The translations under genes were made by a program, and so were the position numbers. The notes under the pieces are model-generated. The model ran no database searches. It was not told the origin of the DNA and saw nothing but the letters and a program-made list of their open reading frames with translations. From assembly GCA_963728545.1 (NCBI GenBank), contig CAVSKO010000003.1, positions 1,736,001 to 1,800,000 of the forward strand: a stretch of 64,000 bases of DNA, read 5' to 3'. The DNA comes from DASUNP01 sp963728545 (GTDB lineage: Bacteria; Acidobacteriota; Blastocatellia; UBA7656). Position 1 is the first letter of the stretch; each line of letters opens with the position of its first letter. Positions 1-7,144 of this stretch are shown here, one piece after another.

Positions 1-796
1 TCTCGCTGAAGGTCTTCTCCAGCGCCTCCTCATCCAACTCTCCTGTCAGCCTCACCGCCGCCGGGATGTTGTAGAATGCGCTGTTCGGCTCCAACTGATC
101 CAAAAACCACAGCCTCTGCTGCGCATACGACAACGCGATCTCTTCATCCCTTCTCACTCGCCCTATCCTTGCCTCTCCTTTTCTCTCCCCTTCTCTTATC
201 GCCTCCTCTATCCTCTCTCCCAATCCCGCCACCGTCGGCCCCTCGAACATCTCTCTCAACTCTATCTCCACTCCATACTCTTCCCTTATCCTCGACACCA
301 CCTGTGTCGCCATCAACGAGTGCCCTCCTATTCGGAAAAAGTTGTCCCTTATTCCTATCCTCTCTACTCCTAACAACTCTTCCCACATTCCCACCAATCG
401 CTCCTCTACCTCACTCCTCGGCCCTTCATACTCCTCCATCCCTGCTCGTCTCTCTCCTGGCCTCGGCAGCCTCCTTCTATCCACCTTCCCGCTTATCGTC
501 CTCGGCAGCTCTTCCATCTCCACATATGCTCCAGGCACCTGATACTCCGCCAACTCCTCCTCCATCACTCGGTTTATCTCTTCTATCTTCACTCCCTCCT
601 CTATCACCACGTATGCACACAGGTAGTTGTACCCTGACGCGTCCTCCCTATCTATCACGGCCACGTCCTTGACTCCCTCCTGCTTCCTCAGCAGGTTCTC
701 TATCTCCCCCAGCTCTACCCTCATTCCTCGGACCTTAACCTGCTGGTCTCTCCTTCCCAGGTACTCATAGTTGCCGTCCTCCAACTCCCTGCCCAG
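1..796 (-). CDS. NrpH, continuation: end of A, T, start of C (partial, runs off the window)
   Basis: Following the corrected frame at 798, the minus strand stays open to base 1. It encodes QQVKVRGMRVELGEIE (A8), ISGKVDRRRLPRPG (A10), a carrier domain FFRIGGHSLMATQ near 320-345 and the start of an LCL condensation domain (YAQQRLWFLDQLEPN). The protein is incomplete. Codon use is the purine-rich type seen in the other copies of this cassette. Confidence 0.88.
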   Translation of the reverse strand, partial: MGRELEDGNYEYLGRRDQQVKVRGMRVELGEIENLLRKQEGVKDVAVIDREDASGYNYLCAYVVIEEGVKIEEINRVMEEELAEYQVPGAYVEMEELPRTISGKVDRRRLPRPGERRAGMEEYEGPRSEVEERLVGMWEELLGVERIGIRDNFFRIGGHSLMATQVVSRIREEYGVEIELREMFEGPTVAGLGERIEEAIREGERKGEARIGRVRRDEEIALSYAQQRLWFLDQLEPNSAFYNIPAAVRLTGELDEEALEKTFSE

Positions 797-1960
797 GTTC
801 TCCTGTTCGATAAACTATGTCGCTGTCATCTTCGCTGAACGGGTTCTGGATGAACGCCTCCGAGGTAAGCTCCGGCTGGTTGTAATACCCCAAAGACCGG
901 TACGGCGTGCGGATGTATATCTCTCCTACTACTTTAGGCGAACAAGGTTTGCCTTTTTCGTCAACAATAATTGCCGCTGCCCCTCTGATCGGCTTGCCTA
1001 TTGGTATGCTCGGCCTTTGCTCATCTCCTTCTCTCACCCTGTAGCTGAACTTCGCCATCGTCGTCTCTGATGTTCCGTACAGGTTTATCAACTCCACTCG
1101 CTCTCCGTGTACAGCCTTCCACCTTCCCACGTCCGCCGGCAGCAATGCCTCTCCTGCCATCACCACTTGGCGCAGGCTCCCTAGCTCTCCTTGCTTCATC
1201 CCCTCGTTCAACATCGCCCTCATCAACGACGGCACACAATGCACCAGCGTCACTCTCTGCTCGTCGAGCCATCGGATCAGTTTGCTCACATCCTTCACCA
1301 CATCTCGGCTCTCAGGCACACAGACCACTCCTCCTGCACACAGCCCCACGAATATGTCTCTGAGCGATCCGTCGAACGTCAACGGCAGCAACTGGCTCAC
1401 TCTCACTCGCTCGTCAAGCCCTAGCTCCTGTATCTCCCACCTTATGAAGTGATCTATACCTTTCAGCCGTCCTGCTATCGCCTTCGGCACTCCCGTTGAC
1501 CCACTTGTGAAGTATATGTAGCTCAGGTCATCTGGCCCGCTCTCTACACTCGGCGCCTGGCTCGCCTCGCACTCCGCGTATCGCCCTATGTACTCCACAC
1601 CTGCCCACAGTTGACTCTGATCCACATCTTCATCCAGGCTGATGAGCCGCGCTCTCAGGCTTGCCCCCTCCACTGCTCGGCTTAGCTTGGCCGCGTTCTT
1701 TGAGTCAGTGATCAGATAGCCGGGTCTGCTCACCTCCATCATCGCCGCCAGCCTCTTTACCGGCAGCCCTCCGTCCATCGGCATAAACCCGCAGCCTGCT
1801 TTGAGCGTCCCTATGATCGCCGCTATGACTTCCATCACATCTTCGGCCATGATGGCTACTACTGCCCCTTTGCTCGCTCCGCTCATCAACAGGTAGTTCG
1901 CCAGCCGGTTCGTCTTCTCGTCTAACTCTGCATAGCTTATCTGCCTGCCTGCACAGGAAA
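1..1960. repeat. A-T-C cassette repeat, copy 3 (NrpH, partial)
   Basis: Third copy of the DGRHVALMA A domain and carrier domain, aligned to copy 1 at an offset of about 15627. It is truncated by the window edge. Confidence 0.85.
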
Positions 1961-2027
1961 GCGCGGTAGCGGAATTGAAACGTTTAGCGGTACGGGTGAA
2001 TATCTGGTGTATGGGTTCGTGGTTCAT
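765..2027 (-). CDS. NrpH, N-terminal fragment: stand-alone start with A domain (DGRHVALMA)
   Basis: This synthetase begins directly with an adenylation domain (RQISYAELDEKTNRLANYL, FTSGSTGVPKA, FDGSLRDIF, SETTMAKF; pocket DGRHVALMA). Its C domain is the last domain of NrpG. The A domain is a near-copy of those in NrpC and NrpG. At 798-799 the frame breaks within motif A7: GGTTCTC stands where both copies (16424-16429 and 45797-45802) have GGTCTC, and the corrected reading is YRTGDLGRELEDG. The last few residues of this piece are out of frame. Confidence 0.88.
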   Translation of the reverse strand: MNHEPIHQIFTRTAKRFNSATALSCAGRQISYAELDEKTNRLANYLLMSGASKGAVVAIMAEDVMEVIAAIIGTLKAGCGFMPMDGGLPVKRLAAMMEVSRPGYLITDSKNAAKLSRAVEGASLRARLISLDEDVDQSQLWAGVEYIGRYAECEASQAPSVESGPDDLSYIYFTSGSTGVPKAIAGRLKGIDHFIRWEIQELGLDERVRVSQLLPLTFDGSLRDIFVGLCAGGVVCVPESRDVVKDVSKLIRWLDEQRVTLVHCVPSLMRAMLNEGMKQGELGSLRQVVMAGEALLPADVGRWKAVHGERVELINLYGTSETTMAKFSYRVREGDEQRPSIPIGKPIRGAAAIIVDEKGKPCSPKVVGEIYIRTPYRSLGYYNQPELTSEAFIQNPFSEDDSDIVYRTGEPGQGVGGRQL

Positions 2028-2742
2028 AGGTGTCTCTTGCCCATTCTTTGGCGATGATGGTTAGTGGATCAATGCAATGAAAAGCATTCGAGTGGTTATT
2101 GCGTTGCAGAAAATGCTTGGCCAGTACGTGGATTTCTGAGCATCCGGCGATGAATGAATTAACTTTGTACTTCTCCAACAACGATTCCAAAACCGGAAAG
2201 AAAGTTTGGATGTCGATGTTATTTTTTATCAGGTAGATCAGTTCATGATGAATGGCGTTTTGATCCTTCTCACCAAGCATAACGATCAGATCCCTGCATT
2301 GCTCCCATTTGCTATGGCGTTCAAAAAGCTCCAGCTTTCTTGTGCCGTTGGAGCAAATCAACAGGTGCTTCTTTTCAGATCGGCTGAGATCGTCAAAAAT
2401 AATATCCAATAGAGAAATGATTCGCTCTCTCAATTTTGGATCAAGGTTCGGCAACAGATAATGTATTGTCATACAGCAGATGACGATTTCCGTTGCGCCT
2501 GCTTCAAGTAAAAGCCCCATTACGCGGCTCAGTTGCTTGAGCAGCGGGTCGCAATCCCCTGCCAGGAACGCGCTGGTTCTATCCGGGAATGTCGGATCGG
2601 AAACCAGCAGGACGGAAGGCGATTCCTGCTCACGCCTGTCGAGGCCATACTCGTAAATGGTTTTCACGAACTCAGCCGAGGCTAGCGGCCCCATGCCTCC
2701 TACTACGCCTAAGACGTTACTTCTAGGGTTTATTGAATCCAT
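1984..2742 (-). CDS. Aspartate/glutamate racemase family protein
   Basis: 252 residues of the PLP-independent two-cysteine racemase family: GVVGGMGPLAS near the start, one catalytic Cys in IVICCMTIHY and the second in AGCSEIH. The usual family motif is CNTxH, so the Met after the Cys is a variation. I prefer the ATG at 2742, with GGGGG five bases upstream, over a TTG four codons earlier. The microcystin cluster carries the related racemase McyF for its D-aspartate-type residues. Here it would convert aspartate or, after the mutase, 3-methylaspartate to the D form. The gene overlaps the NrpH start by 44 bases, so translation is probably coupled. Confidence 0.88.
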   Translation of the reverse strand: MDSINPRSNVLGVVGGMGPLASAEFVKTIYEYGLDRREQESPSVLLVSDPTFPDRTSAFLAGDCDPLLKQLSRVMGLLLEAGATEIVICCMTIHYLLPNLDPKLRERIISLLDIIFDDLSRSEKKHLLICSNGTRKLELFERHSKWEQCRDLIVMLGEKDQNAIHHELIYLIKNNIDIQTFFPVLESLLEKYKVNSFIAGCSEIHVLAKHFLQRNNHSNAFHCIDPLTIIAKEWARDTYEPRTHTPDIHPYR

Positions 2743-2755
2743 ATCTGCCCCCAAA

Positions 2756-4042
2756 TCAATTCAGGCTCGGTAAATCGAACACGTCCAGAAATACACCGAA
2801 AGTCAGCACAGTAATGAGGTAATCGCTCTCAAATGGGAAGTTCAGCTTGAATCCCTGTTGGCCATACTGTCGCTTGAGCCTTTCGATCACGTCAGGGTTA
2901 AAATAGCCCTGCTGCTTGATCCGGTCGTAGGAGAGCATGTCTTTGACCCATTCGATGTTCTGCTGTAACAGGTAAGGACTGCCCGGCGCAATGAATCCAA
3001 ACTTCTCTCTTTTTGTGATCAACGGCGGGACCAGTTCTTCGGCAACTTTTCTGAGAATGTATTTCTCGGTGAAGCCGTTGAGCTTCAAATCGGGCGGGAT
3101 CTCTTTCGAGAACTCGATCAGATTGATATCTAAAAATGGATAGCGAGCCTCGACGGCATTCGCCAGAGCCATTCTATCTCCATGATCCGCGATCAGGTGA
3201 TCTGATAACCTGAGCTTAAAGTCGAGGTAGGACCGCTTATGAATGGGGTGTCGGTCTTTCAGCCGCTCTCTGTTCACCAGCTCGAAATTCAGGCAATCGA
3301 AATCCGGATATAGCTCGTTTGCCTCTTCAGAATAAAGGGCGCTCTTGATCTCTCTAAGCGGCTGCTGATCCATCTCGTAAAAGAGGTTTCTATCACCCCA
3401 AAGTTTTTCTCTCAGCTCTTCTTCGAGAATCGTTTCAAGATCGTAACTCTTGGAATCTCTGACCCCGAATTGGTCGAAGCGGTATCCGACATAACCTGCG
3501 AACAATTCGTCTGCGCCTTCACCCGTGAGAATCACGGTCACTCCCGAAGACTTCGCCGCCTGCGAGAGCGCCATCGAGCAGGTGTTGTAACTCTCTTTCA
3601 CCGGACACTCGCAGTGATAGATCATGCTGGCCATTCTTTCTGAGATTTCCGGCCAGTCGAACATTATCTCGTGATGAATCGAGTCAACGTAGCTCGACAT
3701 GATGCGCTGGTACTTGGCTTCATTAATTGATTTATCGTCAAAGCCAATCGAGAACGAATGCCTGCTGGTAAAAGGCGAAACCTTGTTTATCATCGAGGCT
3801 ATCAGCGACGAATCAAGCCCGCCACTCAGATAAAATCCGACGGGGACATCGGCCTGAAGACGATACCTGACAGCTTGAGCAAAAAGTTCTCTCAATTCTT
3901 CCACATAGTATTGTTCAGGCTTGTCGTAAGAGATTTCGCCGTCCTTCGGGTAGTCCAGGTCCCAATACTCCCGAATTCTCATATCGCCATTTTCGATGAC
4001 GATATAGTGGCCGCTTTTGAGGCTCTCGATACCCTTGAACAT
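2756..4042 (-). CDS. asnB: Asparagine synthetase, C-terminal synthetase fragment
   Basis: This is the AMP-forming synthetase domain of the same gene, with the PP-loop FYLSGGLDSSL and the conserved LTGEGADELFAGY. The real frame starts upstream of this Met, at the corrected break near 4135, and adds the linker LDQIFSFPGLVSPRTMFKG. The stop at 2756 is 13 bases before the racemase ATG. The catalytic regions I can see are intact, so the frame break is more likely an error than loss of function. Confidence 0.9.
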   Translation of the reverse strand: MFKGIESLKSGHYIVIENGDMRIREYWDLDYPKDGEISYDKPEQYYVEELRELFAQAVRYRLQADVPVGFYLSGGLDSSLIASMINKVSPFTSRHSFSIGFDDKSINEAKYQRIMSSYVDSIHHEIMFDWPEISERMASMIYHCECPVKESYNTCSMALSQAAKSSGVTVILTGEGADELFAGYVGYRFDQFGVRDSKSYDLETILEEELREKLWGDRNLFYEMDQQPLREIKSALYSEEANELYPDFDCLNFELVNRERLKDRHPIHKRSYLDFKLRLSDHLIADHGDRMALANAVEARYPFLDINLIEFSKEIPPDLKLNGFTEKYILRKVAEELVPPLITKREKFGFIAPGSPYLLQQNIEWVKDMLSYDRIKQQGYFNPDVIERLKRQYGQQGFKLNFPFESDYLITVLTFGVFLDVFDLPSLN

Positions 4043-4103
4043 AGTGCGCGGGCTTACAAGGCCGGGGAACGAGAAGATCTGGTCGAGGCCGGTCAGGTCT
4101 ACT

Positions 4104-4625
4104 TCACGAGCAGCCAGCGGGTGCTCCAGTATCGAACTTGATTTCCGATCCGAAAATAAAGACGCCTTCTCTAATCGTGAAGTAGAGCGGGTTGATCCCG
4201 AAGTGATCCCGCGCTAAAAATAATCGCTTCTTGTTTTTGTCATAGATAACAAATGCGAATTGGCCATTCAATTTATTCAAGAAGCTGATCCCGTCTTCTT
4301 CATACAGGTGAAGCAGCACTTCCACGTCGCTGTTGGTGCGAAAGATATGCCCCTTCTCAAGCAAAGATTGTCTCAATTCCCGGTAGTTGTATATTTCGCC
4401 ATTGCATATCAAGACAATCGAATTGTCTTCGTTAGCTATAGGCTGGTCGCCGGATTCCAGGTCTATAATGCTGAGCCTCCTGAATCCGAGCCCAACGCTC
4501 CCGTCTGCGTAATACCCGGATGAATCAGGGCCGCGATGGACGATTTTATCTGCCATCCTTTTGAGAATGCCTTTATCAGCATTCCGCTCATCGCGCATGT
4601 CTATGTATCCAGTAATGCCACACAT
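4104..4625 (-). CDS. asnB: Asparagine synthetase (glutamine-hydrolysing), N-terminal fragment
   Basis: The full gene spans 2756-4625 (622 residues once one extra base is removed, a normal AsnB length). This piece is the class II glutaminase domain with catalytic Cys2 (MCGITGYID), HRGPDSSG, LICNGEIYNYREL and RDHFGINPLY. The frame breaks at 4135-4136, where the plus strand reads CGAACTT and CGACTT is expected; the corrected protein reads GSEIKSILEHPLAAREVD. AGGA lies seven bases before the ATG. It makes Asn from Asp with Gln as nitrogen donor and probably supplies the Asn module of NrpD. Transfer of an amide to a cluster-specific acid is possible but not shown. Confidence 0.9.
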   Translation of the reverse strand: MCGITGYIDMRDERNADKGILKRMADKIVHRGPDSSGYYADGSVGLGFRRLSIIDLESGDQPIANEDNSIVLICNGEIYNYRELRQSLLEKGHIFRTNSDVEVLLHLYEEDGISFLNKLNGQFAFVIYDKNKKRLFLARDHFGINPLYFTIREGVFIFGSEIKFDTGAPAGCS

Positions 4626-5038
4626 GTGTTCGTCCTCTTTTCTTTGATCAAGAACTTGAAAGGTTTGATAGAATCTGCTTGCAGTAGATAATAATCATCA
4701 GGTGAGATTGTCTTGCTAAAGTGAGAGATGAGCCGTTTTTAACAACGGCTGAAAGAAGTGATTAAATCTAAATCCTTAACAACCCGGCCCGAGCAGGGCT
4801 ACCGCACATCGCACCGGCGATTCTTTTAATCCGCTCCCTAGATGCTGGGATTTATATCAGCCTGTCAAACCGCGCACTCCTGAGAGGCGTGCACTGGAAT
4901 CTTTTAATTGTTTTCGGGCTAAGCCAAACCTTACCGGCAAACAGCCCCGAAAGCAATCGGGTTCCTTTGGCCATTTCTGTTATTTATTGGCCAATTTTGC
5001 TAAGCTGCGGTGGGTTAGAGTCCAATCTTGGAGATTGA
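4626..5038 (-). other. 413-base intergenic region with several inverted repeats
   Basis: This is the longest gap in the window. It contains a 7-base perfect stem at 4731-4750 (AGCCGTT/AACGGCT), a CCCGA/TCGGG stem nested between GCCAAA and TTTGGC at about 4923-4975, and TTGGCCA/TGGCCAA nearby (about 4968-5000). No stem is followed by a clear T-run on the minus strand, and I see no tRNA or open frame of note. It may hold a promoter or leader for asnB-racemase-NrpH, or a decayed segment. Confidence 0.4.
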
Positions 5039-7045
5039 TCAGGATCTGTTCAAGATCATTGTAAGCGTTCTAGTCAACCCTGGCCGAGAAATAACCTGGC
5101 CTTTGAAAAGGGGCCATTGATCATACTGGGCTCGCGGGAGTTGGAGCACATCCCGTTCCACCAGCAGGTATTTCTCTGTTTGTGAAAACAACCCTTCTGC
5201 CCGCCGGCGTTCTTGCATCTTATGCTCGTGAAACTCGCGTAGCTCACGATCAAACTGGAGGTGGCCGGGAGAAAGAAAGCGCACAGCGCCTTCGAGATCG
5301 CGGGCAGTCATTACCTCGCCCCTGTTGTAGATGCTCGGCGCAAATGGGATGTCAAGGAATCCCCGACGAAAAGCTGAAACGATTCCTTCCGTGATGCTCC
5401 CGCGCCCGCAGAGAATGACGCTGTCCAGGAGGGCTTGCACCTCCCGCTCGATGAGGGCGCATTCTTCGGCCACTTGCATCTCGTCAACTACTTCGCGAAC
5501 GGAATCCTTTACGCCGGACATTACAAGGCCAACCGCGTGAAGGTTATCTTCCATCGCAGGGATTCTGAATGCTTCGGCTGTGGTCTTTATAATTACGCGC
5601 GTCGCCCCCGATAGCGCCGCCGTGATAGCCGAGTTGTAGATCAATTCTTCGGCTCGTTGATATGTCTCAGGGAATGCAGCCATGTATTGATGAAAGACCG
5701 TGTTGATCTGTATGTCTTTATGTCCCAGGTTGCGAATCGCATCGCCGGCCATTTTGTCGAGCGTGCGAATCGTTGCTATATCCTGAACGCGATTCCCCTG
5801 CTCCGCGTAACCCAGGCTCACACACTTCACGCCCTGTCGGACTGCAAGGATGGCTTCCAGAATGTCGATTGCTATCGCTATGGAGGGAGGAATCAGGGTT
5901 CCGGTCAATGTGCCGAAGAACTCGCGGTCCAGCACAATGCCGAATCGCTCGTAGTACAGACCCGTGAGGCGGTCCACGTACTGCCAGGCCGTGATAGATT
6001 CATTCAGGCGATAATCTTTATAGTAAGGAATGTTGTAACAAATGGCCCCCCCCTCGAAAGACGTGACGCCGCCGGCATACGAAATCTCTGCCAGCAGCCG
6101 CGGATCACGAGTACTGTGCCGCGTTTGCACAGGCACCTTGACTTCGCTCACTACACGCTGCAAGCCCGAAACCCCGTAGTTGATTACAGGAAAGCCGTTG
6201 AGTGTCGAGGCCCCTGACAGGTTGCTTTCGCGAATCGCCTCTTCAACCCCAACGTAGTTGTTATTCCGGGTCAAAGAATCGACCTGATAAGAGACTACCG
6301 GCACACCCACACTCTTGAAAGCTTTGAAGAGCTTGATCTGATCCGTCAGTATTGAAACGCCGGATCGCGGTTGGATGAGAATTGACCTGCGGCCCTCGTT
6401 GACCAGGCTTTGAATTGCAGGGTAGGATGCCTGCCGGCCCAGAAACTCCGCATTTTTATTCAGGCTTCTTGCCGCCTGTCCGGTCTTCCAGGTCTCAAGC
6501 ACTTCCTTGCGACCACGTTCGAGTACTCCTACTTCAAGAATTTCATCTGAAACCGGGGCCGAAATATATCTGTTTTCGGACAGGTCTTCATCCCACAGCG
6601 TTGGGCAGTATGGCGTCGGCTCGACGGCTGCGAGATCTCTTTCGAGGGTTTCCAGGACTGTCTTGATATCGACGAACTTCACAAATACTCGACCGAAGCC
6701 CATCTCGAGAAAGTATCTCTCGTAGCCATTCGCGTCGCCTATGTGAAGATTGCCGCCCAGGTACCAGAGAGGGCCGTGAACATTGTATTGCGCCTTCATC
6801 TCGGGAAAGTCGCGCAAGTAATACCGGGCATGGCCGTCAAGACTTGAGATCATCACAACGTTAAACAGAGAGGCCAGTTGAAAGAAGTCTTTAGAACTGT
6901 TCTGAGTCCCAAGATAACGGACCTGATACCCGCTCGTCCGGAGAGCCTGGCGTAGAATGGTCAATCCTACCGAATGAGAATCGCCTCCGATTCCGCCCAG
7001 TAGAATAGTATGACCCGTTACTTTTTCGGCAGCATAGTTTTCCAT
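5039..7045 (-). CDS. Single-chain glutamate mutase (methylaspartate mutase, sigma and epsilon fused)
   Basis: 668 residues. Residues about 10-140 are the cobalamin-binding sigma (GlmS/MutS) domain with the DxHxxG motif as D22-S-H24-S-V-G27, followed by SSLDGHA and YLGGNLHIG. The remaining part is the catalytic epsilon (GlmE/MutE) barrel: PRSGVSILTDQIKLFKAF, RHSTRDPRLLAEISYAGG, FEGGAICYNIPYYKDY and YAEQGNRVQD, which contain the substrate-binding Arg, Glu and Tyr region of the family. The reaction is adenosylcobalamin-dependent conversion of L-glutamate to 3-methyl-L-aspartate. In most bacteria the two parts are separate polypeptides. Position next to a racemase and three D-x-R-H adenylation domains points to 3-methylaspartate supply for this peptide rather than glutamate fermentation. 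Confidence 0.92.
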   Translation of the reverse strand: MENYAAEKVTGHTILLGGIGGDSHSVGLTILRQALRTSGYQVRYLGTQNSSKDFFQLASLFNVVMISSLDGHARYYLRDFPEMKAQYNVHGPLWYLGGNLHIGDANGYERYFLEMGFGRVFVKFVDIKTVLETLERDLAAVEPTPYCPTLWDEDLSENRYISAPVSDEILEVGVLERGRKEVLETWKTGQAARSLNKNAEFLGRQASYPAIQSLVNEGRRSILIQPRSGVSILTDQIKLFKAFKSVGVPVVSYQVDSLTRNNNYVGVEEAIRESNLSGASTLNGFPVINYGVSGLQRVVSEVKVPVQTRHSTRDPRLLAEISYAGGVTSFEGGAICYNIPYYKDYRLNESITAWQYVDRLTGLYYERFGIVLDREFFGTLTGTLIPPSIAIAIDILEAILAVRQGVKCVSLGYAEQGNRVQDIATIRTLDKMAGDAIRNLGHKDIQINTVFHQYMAAFPETYQRAEELIYNSAITAALSGATRVIIKTTAEAFRIPAMEDNLHAVGLVMSGVKDSVREVVDEMQVAEECALIEREVQALLDSVILCGRGSITEGIVSAFRRGFLDIPFAPSIYNRGEVMTARDLEGAVRFLSPGHLQFDRELREFHEHKMQERRRAEGLFSQTEKYLLVERDVLQLPRAQYDQWPLFKGQVISRPGLTRTLTMILNRS

Positions 7046-7054
7046 GCAATCACA

Positions 7055-7059
7055 CTCCT
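7055..7059 (-). promoter_or_regulatory. Ribosome binding site of the glutamate mutase gene
   Basis: AGGAG lies nine bases before the ATG at 7045. It is the clearest ribosome binding site in the window and suggests strong translation of this supply enzyme. The 99-base gap before it shows no B12-riboswitch-like structure that I can recognise. Confidence 0.65.
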
Positions 7060-7144
7060 GTCCATTGAATTCACTTACTCAATTGTTTTATGCAGATGAG
7101 TGAGTTTGGGAAACGAGCGGGCTTGATGAAGAGTTAGCCTGACG

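Noticed and set aside
798..803. Programmed ribosomal frameshifting at the GGTTCTC sites
   Set aside because: The sites interrupt unrelated domains at arbitrary points (A7 motif, C domain, C-A linker), and intact copies of the same cassette have no such site. No slippery run or stimulatory structure is evident.
7046..7144. Cobalamin riboswitch before the B12-dependent mutase
   Set aside because: The gap is only 99 bases, too short for a full element, and I recognise no B12-box-like sequence.
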